The notes beneath the pieces are model-generated. The model saw nothing but the letters and a program-made list of their open reading frames with translations, was not told the DNA's origin and did no database searches. Made by a program: the position numbers and the translations under genes. Below are positions 1 to 6,847 of a stretch of DNA of 14,450 nt, piece by piece. The stretch's first letter is position 1; the number at the start of each line of letters is the position of its first letter. This stretch comes from Comamonadaceae bacterium (GTDB taxonomy: Bacteria > Pseudomonadota > Gammaproteobacteria > Burkholderiales > Burkholderiaceae_C), in the NCBI GenBank assembly GCA_947460065.1, contig CANHGF010000019.1:1-14450 (forward strand). The letters run 5' to 3'.

Positions 1-1166
1 ATGATTTGCAAGGCGCTGGCCATGTGCTCGGGCTTGCCGAAGCCTGGGTCAAACAGTCGCGAGACGGTAAAACCGGTCAGGCCCGCCTTGGGCTTGGAGC
101 CGCGGCCGGTGGCGCCCTCGTCGCGGATCTCGCCGCCGGCGCCGGTCGACGCACCCGGGAAAGGAGAAATGGCCGTGGGGTGGTTGTGCGTCTCCACCTT
201 CATCAGCACATGGGTCAGTTGCTCTTGCGCTTGATACACCGGCAGACCTTGCGCATTGACCGCCGCAAATCGCTGCTGCACCCGCCCTTGCATGATGGAG
301 GCGTTGTCGGCATACGCCACCACCGTGTGCTGCGGGTTGAGCTGCTCAGTATTGCGGATCATGCCAAACAGGCTTTTGTCCTGCTTGAGGCCGTCGATCA
401 GGAAGTCGGCATTGAAAATCTTGTGACGGCAGTGCTCGCTATTGGCCTGCGCGAACATCATCAGCTCGACGTCAGTAGGGTTGCGCCCCAGGGCGGTAAA
501 TGCGTCGACCAGGTAGTCGATCTCGTCATCGGCCAGGGCCAGGCCGAACTGCCGGTTGGCAGCCTGCAAAGCGACTTTGCCGCCACCTCGCACATCGACC
601 TCCTGCATGGGCTGACCTTGCAGCTCAGTGAACAGGGCTTGCGCTTGCTCGCGCGCACTGAGCACACTCTCGGTCATGCGGTCGTGCAGCAAGACCGCCA
701 CCTGCTCGCGCTGCTCGGCGCTCAGGCTGGGTTTGCTCAGCAAGCCATTTTTGAAGCTCACTCGGTATTCGGTGATGCGCTCGACCCGCCGGATCGCCAG
801 CCCGCAGTTGTGGGCGATGTCGGTGGCCTTGGACGCCCAGGGCGAGACCGTGCCCAGGCGAGGGGTAACCACGAACAGGGCGGCGGCGGCTTCAGGCAGT
901 GGCGGGCAAGGCTCGCCATAGGTCAGGAGTTGAGCCAGTTGCGCCTGCTCGGCCGTTTTGAGCACATCTGCCGAAGCCACCAGATGCACGAAGCGCGCGT
1001 GGATGCCGGTGATGCGCTCATGGATGGCCTGCAAGCGCGGCAGCAATTGCTGGATGCGAAAGTCGCTCAGGGCGTTGATGCCAGGCGCATCGCCCTCAAA
1101 AAAAGTCAGGTGCAAGGTCACGGGTGGCGGCAGATGGCGCCCATCGGGCGGGCCGGCAGACACCAT
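1..1166 (-). CDS. purL: Phosphoribosylformylglycinamidine synthase (FGAM synthase), N-terminal part
   Basis: PurL converts FGAR, glutamine and ATP to FGAM, the fourth step of de novo purine synthesis, in the cytoplasm. Only the first 388 residues are present; the gene continues past the left edge. The reading resembles the long single-chain proteobacterial enzyme of roughly 1,300 residues. Visible landmarks are [21 protein letters not shown] at about 101-121 (N-terminal PurS-like domain), [23 protein letters not shown] at about 226-248 (linker/start of synthase domain), METHNHP-type [16 protein letters not shown] at 323-338, and the glycine-rich [15 protein letters not shown] at 342-356. The ATG at 1166 is the first start after a stretch without in-frame ATG; no good Shine-Dalgarno is seen. 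It is divergent from dapA across 189 bp. Identity is secure; the exact start is less so. Confidence 0.95.
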   Translation of the reverse strand, partial: MVSAGPPDGRHLPPPVTLHLTFFEGDAPGINALSDFRIQQLLPRLQAIHERITGIHARFVHLVASADVLKTAEQAQLAQLLTYGEPCPPLPEAAAALFVVTPRLGTVSPWASKATDIAHNCGLAIRRVERITEYRVSFKNGLLSKPSLSAEQREQVAVLLHDRMTESVLSAREQAQALFTELQGQPMQEVDVRGGGKVALQAANRQFGLALADDEIDYLVDAFTALGRNPTDVELMMFAQANSEHCRHKIFNADFLIDGLKQDKSLFGMIRNTEQLNPQHTVVAYADNASIMQGRVQQRFAAVNAQGLPVYQAQEQLTHVLMKVETHNHPTAISPFPGASTGAGGEIRDEGATGRGSKPKAGLTGFTVSRLFDPGFGKPEHMASALQI

Positions 1167-1198
1167 CGCACGGGGCCGGCCAAGCGTTGAAATTAAAG

Positions 1199-1204
1199 AT
1201 TGTA
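1199..1204 (-). promoter_or_regulatory. Candidate -10 element for purL
   Basis: Reading the minus strand, TACAAT lies about 33 bases upstream of the purL ATG, which would give a leader of roughly 26 nt. Five of six bases match the sigma-70 -10 consensus. No convincing -35 hexamer sits at the usual distance; TTG-containing hexamers are present but too close. This is an inference from motif and position only. Confidence 0.3.
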
Positions 1205-1289
1205 GCCACGCACCACTCGCGCAAGCTTGCTGGCCAGCCCAGCGGGAAGATCAGGTTCGACCGAGTGCATGGACTGGGTCCGCTCTGGG

Positions 1290-1295
1290 TAGAAT
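1290..1295 (+). promoter_or_regulatory. Candidate -10 element for dapA
   Basis: TAGAAT lies 60 bases before the dapA ATG and would give a leader of about 53 nt. The -35 region is poor: TGCATG sits 18 bp upstream. The rest of the 189-bp purL-dapA gap shows no clear repeat or operator. Confidence 0.25.
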
Positions 1296-1355
1296 GGGCA
1301 GTCAGTTTGCGACCGCCGGCACCTGGTCCGGCTATCTCTTGAGGCCCTTCCTCCC

Positions 1356-2246
1356 ATGTCCATGATCACCGGCAGCATCGTTGCACTGGCCACGCCCTTT
1401 CACGAAGACGGCAGCGTCGACTATCCCACCTTGCGCAAGCTGGTGGACTGGCACAGCGAACAAGGCACCGATTGCATCGGCGTTGTCGGGACCACCGGCG
1501 AGTCGCCAACAGTCAATGTGGAGGAGCACTGCGAGATCATCCGCGTCTCGGTAGAGCAGGCCGCCAAGCATGCCCGACGGGTGCCCATCATGGCCGGCTG
1601 CGGCGCCAACTCCACCTCCGAGGCCATTGAGCTCGCACAGTTTGCCAAAAAAGTCGGCGCCAACTGCCAATTGCAGGTGGTGCCCTATTACAACAAGCCG
1701 ACCCAAGAGGGACAGTACCGGCACTTCAAGGGCATCGCCGAGGCGGTCGATCTGCCCATGGTGCTCTACAACGTGCCCGGCCGCACTGTGGCCGACATGG
1801 CCCATGCGACAGTCATGCGGCTCGCTCAGGTGCCTGGCATCGTCGGCATCAAGGAAGCGACCGGCAACATCGAGCGCGCGCAGTGGCTCATTAAGGACAA
1901 GCCGGCCGACTTCGCGGTCTACTCCGGTGACGACGCCACCGCGGTGGCGCTGATGCTCTGCGGCGGCCAGGGCAATGTCAGCGTCACCGCCAATCTGGCA
2001 CCGCGCCAGATGCACGAGCTGTGCATGGCAGCACTGGCAGGCGACGCCCGACGTGCGATGCAAATTCAGCTGGAGCTGCTGCCCCTGCACAAGCATTTGT
2101 TCGTTGAGGCCAATCCGATTCCCCTTAAGTGGGCCATGGCCCGCCTGCAACTGTGCGGCCCCACGATGCGCTTGCCAATGACCGATCTGGACCCGGCCCA
2201 ACAGCCGGTGGTCGAAGGCGCGCTGCGCGCCAGCGGCCTGCTCTGA
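1356..2246 (+). CDS. dapA: 4-hydroxy-tetrahydrodipicolinate synthase
   Basis: DapA condenses pyruvate with aspartate semialdehyde, the first committed step towards diaminopimelate (for peptidoglycan) and lysine. The protein is 296 residues, the normal family length, and forms one TIM barrel. Visible active-site motifs are GTTGES at 45-50 (Thr46/Thr47), PYYNKP at 110-115 (Tyr111/Tyr112), YNVPGRT at 138-144 (Tyr138, substrate-binding Arg143), and GIKEATGN at 164-171 with Schiff-base Lys166. The ATG at 1356 is chosen because it gives the expected short N-terminus before ITGSIVAL and has a GAGG 12 bases upstream; a second ATG at 1362 would also fit. It leads the dapA-bamC-MBL hydrolase group. dapA followed by bamC (nlpB) is also the E. 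coli order. Confidence 0.97.
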   Translation: MSMITGSIVALATPFHEDGSVDYPTLRKLVDWHSEQGTDCIGVVGTTGESPTVNVEEHCEIIRVSVEQAAKHARRVPIMAGCGANSTSEAIELAQFAKKVGANCQLQVVPYYNKPTQEGQYRHFKGIAEAVDLPMVLYNVPGRTVADMAHATVMRLAQVPGIVGIKEATGNIERAQWLIKDKPADFAVYSGDDATAVALMLCGGQGNVSVTANLAPRQMHELCMAALAGDARRAMQIQLELLPLHKHLFVEANPIPLKWAMARLQLCGPTMRLPMTDLDPAQQPVVEGALRASGLL

Positions 2247-2271
2247 CCCTCTGAACCCGCCCCCGAATTGC

Positions 2272-2276
2272 AAGGA
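2272..2276 (+). promoter_or_regulatory. Ribosome binding site deciding the bamC start
   Basis: AAGGA sits six bases before GTG at 2283. This favours the GTG over the upstream in-frame TTG at 2268, which lies before this site and would add only five residues. Confidence 0.65.
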
Positions 2277-2282
2277 CTTCAA

Positions 2283-3407
2283 GTGACCCTCCCATTGCGC
2301 ACCAGCAGCGTACCCAGCGGCAAATCTCTCCTGGCCTTGGCACTACTGCTCGCGCTGAGCGCTTGCTCTAGCGTGGGCGACCTCATCAAAGGCGACCGCG
2401 TTGACTACAAGTCTGCTGGCCAAAGCAAGTCGCCATCGCTCGACGTGCCACCGGACCTGACCCAGCTCAGCCGCGATGCCCGTTACACGGTGCCCGGCGG
2501 AACCGTCACGGCCAGCGGCTATCAGGCAGGCCAGGCCACTGGCGCTTCTGCTGTCGCCGCCAGCACGGCCCCGAACCAACTTGACGACGTGCGCATTGAG
2601 CGCGTGGGCAATCAGCGTTGGCTGGTGGTCAAACGTCCGCCTGAGGCTTTGTGGGACCCGGTGCGTGAGTTTTGGCAGGAAAACGGCTTCCTGCTGACCA
2701 TCGAGCAGGCCAACACCGGCATCATCGAGACAGATTTCGCCGAAAACCGCGCCAAGCTGCCGCAAGACATCATCCGCCGCACCATCGGCAAGGTGGTCGA
2801 CGGCATGTACTCCACCGGCGAACGCGACAAATTCCGCACCCGGCTTGAGCGCAGCAGCGATGGCACCGAAATCTATATCAGCCACCGCGGCATGGTTGAA
2901 ACCATGCCCAATGCCAGCACCGGCAGCACCATTTGGCAGCCACGGCCAGCCGACCCGGAGCTCGAAACAGAGTTCCTGCGCCGCCTGATGATCAAGCTCG
3001 GCGTGCCCGGCGAGCGAGCCCGCTCAGTGGCTACCGTCACCCAGCAGCCAGTGGCCCAGGTCGCGGCCGGCAGCCAGCCGACCCTGAAAATCAATGAGGG
3101 TTTTGACCGAGCTTGGCGCCGCGTCGGCCTGTCGCTCGACAGGACCAGCTTTACGGTGGAAGACCGTGATCGGGCCCAAGGTCTGTATTTCGTGCGCTAT
3201 GTGGAGCCCACCGCCGACAAGAAGGATCCGGGATTCTTCGGACGTATGTTCAGCAGCACGCCCACCGCCGCACCTTTGAAACTGCGCATCTCGGTACGCG
3301 GCGAAGGCCAAACCAGCACAGTCGCGGTGCTCAATGCCGAAGGCGCACCGGACACCTCGGCCAACGCCAAGCGCATTTTGCAACTGATCGCCGAAGACCT
3401 GAAATAA
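2283..3407 (+). CDS. bamC: Outer-membrane assembly lipoprotein BamC (NlpB)
   Basis: BamC is an accessory lipoprotein of the BAM complex, which inserts beta-barrel proteins in the outer membrane. From the GTG the protein has 374 residues. A lipoprotein signal peptide is clear: a hydrophobic Leu/Ala stretch at 16-25 and lipobox LSAC with Cys28. A flexible segment with VDYKS and LDVPPDLTQ follows, which in E. coli BamC is the extended part that binds BamD. Two folded domains then seem to follow, at about 100-210 (from RIERVGNQRWLVV) and about 260-374 (from LKINEGFDRAWRRVGL), linked by a Gln/Ala-rich region; this matches the two helix-grip domains of the family. It starts 36 bp after dapA and ends 7 bp before the hydrolase. 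The call rests on layout, motifs and dapA linkage. Confidence 0.88.
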   Translation: MTLPLRTSSVPSGKSLLALALLLALSACSSVGDLIKGDRVDYKSAGQSKSPSLDVPPDLTQLSRDARYTVPGGTVTASGYQAGQATGASAVAASTAPNQLDDVRIERVGNQRWLVVKRPPEALWDPVREFWQENGFLLTIEQANTGIIETDFAENRAKLPQDIIRRTIGKVVDGMYSTGERDKFRTRLERSSDGTEIYISHRGMVETMPNASTGSTIWQPRPADPELETEFLRRLMIKLGVPGERARSVATVTQQPVAQVAAGSQPTLKINEGFDRAWRRVGLSLDRTSFTVEDRDRAQGLYFVRYVEPTADKKDPGFFGRMFSSTPTAAPLKLRISVRGEGQTSTVAVLNAEGAPDTSANAKRILQLIAEDLK

Positions 3408-3414
3408 GCGATCC

Positions 3415-4179
3415 GTGCTCAGACTGCGCAGCCTGGGCAGCGGCAGTACCGGCAACGCCACCCTGGTTGAGGCCGGTAACAGGCGCCTGTTGATCGATTG
3501 CGGGCTGGGCCCGCGCATCTTGAAGCAGCGCCTGGCTATGGCTGGGCTCGAGATGGCGCAGATCGACGGTCTGTTCATCACCCATGAACACAGCGATCAC
3601 GTCGGCTGCGCGCACCGCACCGCTTGCGAGTACCGCATCCCAGTCTGGATGAGCGAAGGCACTTGGCGGGCCAGCGGCGCCTTGGATTACCAGGGTTTGC
3701 TGCGCCTGACCGGCCACGACCAAACAATTGACTGGGGCGATCTAGAGCTGCGGGCCTTTGCCGTTCCCCACGACGCGCGGGAGCCGCTACAACTGCACTG
3801 CACTGATGGTGCGCATGCGCTGGGGGTGCTCACCGACCTGGGACATGTTCCGCCGGCGGTGCGCGAGCAACTCAGTGATTGCCACACCCTGCTGCTCGAA
3901 TGTAACCACGACCGGCAATTGCTGGCCGAATCAGCCTACCCTGCCTTCCTAAAGCATCGGGTGGGCGGTGACCTCGGCCACCTGGCCAATGAACAGGCTG
4001 CCGAGTTGGCCAGCCAGTTGCGAGGCGGCCCCTTGCGCCAGGTGATAGCGGCCCACCTCAGTCTGAAAAACAATCGGCCCGATCTAGCCAGGGCGGCTTT
4101 AGTCGCTGATCTGGGCGATGCGGTGGCGATCGAGGTAGCCGATGCGCGGAGCGGTACGCCCTGGATCACCGTGGGCTAG
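3415..4179 (+). CDS. MBL-fold metallo-hydrolase, YycJ/WalJ-like
   Basis: This 254-residue protein has the metallo-beta-lactamase fold and probably binds two metal ions; its substrate is unknown. Metal-ligand motifs are ITHEHSDH at 55-62 (His57, His59, Asp61, His62), LTDLGH at 139-144 (Asp141), LLECNHD at 160-166 and AAHLSLKNN at 212-220 (His214). The N-terminus LGSGSTGNATLVE at 7-19 is typical of the YycJ/WalJ branch, whose Firmicutes members are linked to cell-wall control and to exonuclease activity in mismatch repair. The GTG start directly precedes the conserved N-terminus, but only a weak ribosome site is seen. It is seven bases downstream of bamC, so very likely co-transcribed with dapA-bamC. 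The fold is certain; the function is open. Confidence 0.88.
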   Translation: MLRLRSLGSGSTGNATLVEAGNRRLLIDCGLGPRILKQRLAMAGLEMAQIDGLFITHEHSDHVGCAHRTACEYRIPVWMSEGTWRASGALDYQGLLRLTGHDQTIDWGDLELRAFAVPHDAREPLQLHCTDGAHALGVLTDLGHVPPAVREQLSDCHTLLLECNHDRQLLAESAYPAFLKHRVGGDLGHLANEQAAELASQLRGGPLRQVIAAHLSLKNNRPDLARAALVADLGDAVAIEVADARSGTPWITVG

Positions 4180-4185
4180 CCAAAG

Positions 4186-4211
4186 AAAAAGCCGCCCGCA
4201 GGCGGCTTTTT
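4186..4211. terminator. Bidirectional intrinsic terminator
   Basis: A perfect GCCGCC/GGCGGC stem with loop CGCA is flanked by five A on the left and five T on the right, so each strand reads as a GC hairpin followed by a U tract. It lies seven bases past the plus-strand hydrolase stop and 17 bases past the minus-strand lipoprotein stop, and would end transcription from both sides. Confidence 0.92.
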
Positions 4212-4228
4212 CGTCCGGAGGCAGAAGA

Positions 4229-4417
4229 TTACTTCTTGTCCGAAGCTGCGGGAGCAGCAGCAGGAGCAGCAGGAGCCGATGCGTCGGCTGCAGGTGCGGG
4301 AGCGGGAGCAGCGGCAGGAGCCGGTGCGGGAGCGGGAGCCGGTGCCGGCTCTTTTTTGCCGCAAGCAGCCAGGGCGGCGGCGGCGATAACGGCTGCCAGA
4401 ACGAGAGACTTGTTCAT
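4229..4417 (-). CDS. Small Ala/Pro-rich lipoprotein of unknown function
   Basis: This predicted lipoprotein of 62 residues has a short signal peptide (MNKSLVLAAV start, lipobox LAAC with Cys19). The mature part of about 44 residues is nearly all Ala and Pro, beginning GKKEPAPAPAP and ending in SDKK. The composition suggests an extended, flexible chain anchored in a membrane, perhaps a spacer or stalk; that is inference. Translation is well supported: the minus strand has AAGGA (4426-4430) eight bases before the ATG, with a promoter-like pair further upstream and the terminator just downstream. The coding DNA is repetitive, and the opposite strand is open too, but only this strand has a ribosome site and a signal peptide. 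Confidence 0.8.
   Translation of the reverse strand: MNKSLVLAAVIAAAALAACGKKEPAPAPAPAPAPAAAPAPAPAADASAPAAPAAAPAASDKK
4250..4348 (-). repeat. Low-complexity GGAGC-type repeat tract in the lipoprotein gene
   Basis: Short units such as GGAGC, AGC and GCGGGA are stacked here on the plus strand. The 17-mer GGTGCGGGAGCGGGAGC occurs at 4293-4309 and again exactly 30 bp later at 4323-4339. The tract encodes the Pro-Ala part of the lipoprotein on the minus strand and is a likely site of replication slippage or unequal recombination. Confidence 0.75.
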
Positions 4418-4532
4418 TTTTTGATTCCTTGATGAATGAGAAAAATATTTTCCACTTCGCCGAAAACCCAGAACACGAAGCCCTGAGCGTTCGCCAGGCT
4501 GAGCAACTCGAGCTCACCCAACCTAGCCTGCT

Positions 4533-4562
4533 AGTATAAGCCCTAGGGTGCTGCTTTGTCCA
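4533..4562 (-). promoter_or_regulatory. Candidate sigma-70 promoter of the small lipoprotein
   Basis: On the minus strand TGGACA (4557-4562) is followed after 18 bp by TATACT (4533-4538). Transcription would start near 4526, leaving a leader of about 110 nt before the lipoprotein ATG. An inverted repeat CTAGC-CT-GCTAG (4523-4534) overlaps the -10 and start site. The 222-bp gap 4418-4639 also holds roxA's downstream side, where I see no good terminator. Confidence 0.45.
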
Positions 4563-4639
4563 AGTCGGTGCACGACGCCCCCAAAATGGCCGGCAAGTGA
4601 CCTAGGTGCGCGACAGTTGCTGTCCCCGGACGCACTGGA

Positions 4640-5830
4640 TTAGCCCGCCAAATCTGCCACCAGCCAGCCGTCCTCAAACCAGTTACCGAGCAGCTGACGC
4701 GCAGAAGGGCTAAGACGGGCCAGGGTTGCCGCGGGCAGGTGGCGCTCATCGGCCAGCTGGCGCATCAACCGGGCATCGGCGCCTAGGGCGACAAAAGCTT
4801 CCCCATTGATGAAGACCCGCTTTGCGTCGTAGAGCATGCGCGAGCGCTGATGCAGACGAACCCCCTGCCCTTTTTGCAGACCCTCAGCGGCTTGATCAGA
4901 GGACTCAAACCACACATTGGGCTTGGGCTCCGACAAATATTCCCCCAAGGCAGACGCCAAAGCCTGCGGCTCGCGCAGAGCCCGCGCCAGCGCCTGCTCG
5001 GCAAAGCGCAGCAAAGCCGGCGGCACCTGCGCCGGGTTGAGACTGGCTGGCTGACTAGGGTCCCGATAGAGTTTCGGCGCTGCGTCGCCGTCTTCCTCCT
5101 GCGCCATTTCAGCCAGCCGAGTCAGCAAGGCAGCCGCCAATTCGTGCTGCGCTGGCGCCCGAAAACCAATGGAATAAGTCATGCAGGCCTGCGGCCTACC
5201 GTCTGCGCCGGTGCCAGGCTGCGCCACGCCATCGTGCGCATAGCCAGGCGGCAGGTAGAGCATGTCGCCCGCGTGAAGCACAAATTCCTGCTGCGGTGCA
5301 AAGCGGCGCAGGATCTTGAGCGGCGCATCGGCTTGCAGGCTCAGGTCGGTCTGGGCACTGATCTGCCAGCGCCGGCTCCCGCTGGCTTGGAGCAAAAACA
5401 CGTCATAGCTGTCGAAATGCGGCCCGACCCCGCCACCTTCGCTGGCGTATGAAATCATCAGATCGTCGAGCCGGGCATCGGGGATGAAGCGAAAGCGCTG
5501 CATCAATTCATGAGCAGCCTCTGAATGCAGATCTACCCCCTGCACCAACAAAGTCCAGCCAGGCTGGGCCAGCGGTGGCAGGGCCCGGCGCGCAAATGGA
5601 CCCCGCTGGAGCCTCCAGGCAGCCTGGCCACGACGCGCCGGGCTGCGGGTGATCAGGCGCGACTCCACCTCGTCCCGGCTGGCCAGCGCAAACAGTTGCG
5701 CGGCGCTGAGCACAGGCTTGAAGCCGGGAATGGCCTGGCGCACCAGCAAAGGCTTTTTTTGCCAATGCCGGCGCATGAATTGAGTGGGGCTAAGGCCGCC
5801 CAGGAGGCTTAAAACATGTGAGGGTTCCAT
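4640..5830 (-). CDS. roxA: RoxA/YcfD-like JmjC-cupin oxygenase (ribosomal protein hydroxylase)
   Basis: This is a 2-oxoglutarate/Fe(II) dioxygenase of the cupin-4 family; E. coli YcfD hydroxylates an arginine of ribosomal protein L16. The protein has 396 residues, slightly longer than YcfD. The N-terminus MRRHWQKKPLLVRQA at 19-33 is typical. The iron triad is visible as GPHFDSYDVF at 136-145 (His138, Asp140) and PPGYAHDGV at 194-202 (His199). Arg153/Arg154 in GSRRWQ fits the 2-oxoglutarate-binding position. After about 230 comes the C-terminal winged-helix-like region. The start at 5830 gives the expected N-terminus but has no Shine-Dalgarno. It is divergent from the slyD-like gene with only 14 bp between starts. 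The family is sure; the substrate is inferred. Confidence 0.9.
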   Translation of the reverse strand: MEPSHVLSLLGGLSPTQFMRRHWQKKPLLVRQAIPGFKPVLSAAQLFALASRDEVESRLITRSPARRGQAAWRLQRGPFARRALPPLAQPGWTLLVQGVDLHSEAAHELMQRFRFIPDARLDDLMISYASEGGGVGPHFDSYDVFLLQASGSRRWQISAQTDLSLQADAPLKILRRFAPQQEFVLHAGDMLYLPPGYAHDGVAQPGTGADGRPQACMTYSIGFRAPAQHELAAALLTRLAEMAQEEDGDAAPKLYRDPSQPASLNPAQVPPALLRFAEQALARALREPQALASALGEYLSEPKPNVWFESSDQAAEGLQKGQGVRLHQRSRMLYDAKRVFINGEAFVALGADARLMRQLADERHLPAATLARLSPSARQLLGNWFEDGWLVADLAG

Positions 5831-5832
5831 GG

Positions 5833-5842
5833 GACAATTGTC
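5833..5842. other. Perfect 10-bp palindrome between divergent start codons
   Basis: GACAATTGTC fills the centre of the 14-bp gap between the roxA ATG and the slyD-like ATG, with two bases on each side. It could be an operator or a chance palindrome. Neither gene has a Shine-Dalgarno here, and both promoters must lie within or across the other gene's 5' coding end. Confidence 0.45.
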
Positions 5843-5844
5843 GG

Positions 5845-6372
5845 ATGAAAATTTCCGAGTCTTGTGTGGTCGGCCTGACCTGGGTGATGAAAGACAGCCT
5901 GGGTGAGGTGCTCGATGAATTGGATGAGCCGGTCGAATTCCTGCTCGGTGGCCGCGACCTGCTTGCGGCGGTCGAACAGGGCCTGCTGGGCAAAGAAGCG
6001 GGCGACAAGGTCGACCTGCACCTGGAGCCTGAGCACGCCTTTGGCGACTATGACGAGCAGCGCGTGTTCCTCGAAGCGCGCAGCCTATTTCCGGCAGAGC
6101 TCGAAGAAGGCATGATTTACGAGGGCAGTGCCCTGCCCCCCGGCGTAGGCCGCGAGGCGCCTCAGGACTTGATGTACACCGTCACCGACATCTATCCCGA
6201 GCATGTGGTGATCGACGGCAATCATCCGCTGGCCGGCATGGCCATACGCTTGCAAGTCCGCATCGCATCGGTACGTGCTGCGAGTTTGGAAGAAGTCGGC
6301 GCCGGTACCCTGGGTACCGGGTTTTTTCAGCTGGAATCCTCGCCTTTGACGGGCGAGCCGCGCTTGCACTGA
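5845..6372 (+). CDS. FKBP-type peptidyl-prolyl isomerase, SlyD-like
   Basis: This 175-residue cytoplasmic prolyl isomerase has the SlyD/SlpA layout. The FKBP core runs 1-70 (VGLTWVMKDSLGEVLDEL, then LLGGRDLLAAVEQGLLGKEAGDK and AFGDYDEQRV). The inserted chaperone (IF) domain runs roughly 71-125, and the core resumes with DGNHPLAGMAIRLQVRIASVRAAS to about 147. There is no His/Cys-rich metal-binding tail like that of E. coli SlyD; residues 148-175 are a Gly/Ser-type tail of unclear worth. The ATG at 5845 is preferred over the in-frame GTG at 5818 because it opens the conserved N-terminus and the GTG would overlap roxA. An intrinsic terminator lies inside the coding end. Assignment to SlyD or SlpA proper is uncertain. 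Confidence 0.9.
   Translation: MKISESCVVGLTWVMKDSLGEVLDELDEPVEFLLGGRDLLAAVEQGLLGKEAGDKVDLHLEPEHAFGDYDEQRVFLEARSLFPAELEEGMIYEGSALPPGVGREAPQDLMYTVTDIYPEHVVIDGNHPLAGMAIRLQVRIASVRAASLEEVGAGTLGTGFFQLESSPLTGEPRLH
6302..6327 (+). terminator. Intrinsic terminator inside the slyD-like gene end
   Basis: CCGGTACC (6302-6309), loop CTG, and GGTACCGG (6313-6320) form a perfect 8-bp stem, followed by one G and six T (6322-6327). The polarity fits plus-strand transcription only. The stop codon comes at 6370-6372, 43 bases after the T run, so the terminator overlaps codons about 153-161. No other plus-strand terminator is seen before dut. Confidence 0.65.
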
Positions 6373-6411
6373 AGCGCATCCAGGCCCTGCGCTTGCCGAC
6401 CTAGCGCTTGC
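6360..6411. repeat. Three GCGCTTGC copies and a small inverted repeat between convergent genes
   Basis: The 8-mer GCGCTTGC occurs at 6360-6367, 6389-6396 and 6404-6411, across the ends of slyD-like and dut. AAGCGCA (6372-6378) and TGCGCTT (6388-6394) form a 7-bp inverted repeat with a nine-base loop. No T tract follows on either strand, so it is not a standard terminator. Confidence 0.5.
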
Positions 6412-6847
6412 CCGTCGAGCCGTAGCCGCCTTCGCCACGCTCGCTGGCGGCAAATTCAGCCACCAGGTTGAACTGGGCCTGCACCACCGGCACGATCACT
6501 AACTGCGCAATGCGCTCCATGGGTTCTATGGTGAAGGCCTGGGTGCTGCGGTTCCAAGCGCTGACCATGAGTTGGCCCTGATAGTCGCTGTCGATCAGGC
6601 CGACCAGATTGCCCAGCACGATGCCGTGCTTGTGCCCCAGCCCTGAGCGCGGCAGGATCAGCGCTGCATAGGCCGGGTCTTGCAAATGCATGGCCATGCC
6701 GGTCGGCACCAACTGCCAGGCACCGGGCTGCAGGGTCAGGGGCGCATCCAGACAAGCCCGCAGATCGAGGCCGGCGCTGCCCGGGGTGGCATAGGCCGGC
6801 ATGGCTTGGTGCAGCCGTTCATCGAGTATCTTGACATCCACTTTCAT
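6401..6847 (-). CDS. dut: Deoxyuridine 5'-triphosphate nucleotidohydrolase (dUTPase)
   Basis: Dut hydrolyses dUTP to dUMP and pyrophosphate, keeping uracil out of DNA and supplying dUMP for dTMP synthesis. At 148 residues it is a standard trimeric dUTPase with all five motifs: PGSAGLDL (22-29), [10 protein letters not shown] (66-75), GLIDSDYQG (83-91, with Asp88 and Tyr89), EPMERIAQ (108-115) and the mobile P-loop-like [11 protein letters not shown] (137-147). Its ATG overlaps the coaBC stop as ATGA, which implies translational coupling. coaBC (dfp) followed by dut is a widespread order, including in E. coli. It converges on the slyD-like gene with a 28-bp gap and no obvious terminator. Confidence 0.98.
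   Translation of the reverse strand: MKVDVKILDERLHQAMPAYATPGSAGLDLRACLDAPLTLQPGAWQLVPTGMAMHLQDPAYAALILPRSGLGHKHGIVLGNLVGLIDSDYQGQLMVSAWNRSTQAFTIEPMERIAQLVIVPVVQAQFNLVAEFAASERGEGGYGSTGKR

Noticed and set aside
6..1190. Long plus-strand open frame of 394 codons
   Set aside because: It is antisense to purL, whose minus-strand frame shows conserved FGAM synthase motifs throughout; the plus reading has no recognisable protein pattern.
1332..2282. Minus-strand open frame of 316 codons across dapA
   Set aside because: High-GC antisense shadow; dapA has all catalytic motifs on the plus strand.
4236..4424. Plus-strand Ala/Gly-rich frame opposite the small lipoprotein
   Set aside because: It is the mirror of a repetitive tract, lacks a ribosome site and signal peptide, and runs through the lipoprotein's own upstream signals.
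4612..4624. GACAG/CTGTC hairpin downstream of roxA as a terminator
   Set aside because: The stem is only five bases with a three-base loop and no T run follows on the minus strand.
5818..5844. GTG start for the slyD-like gene
   Set aside because: It overlaps the roxA start and adds residues not seen before the conserved FKBP N-terminus.
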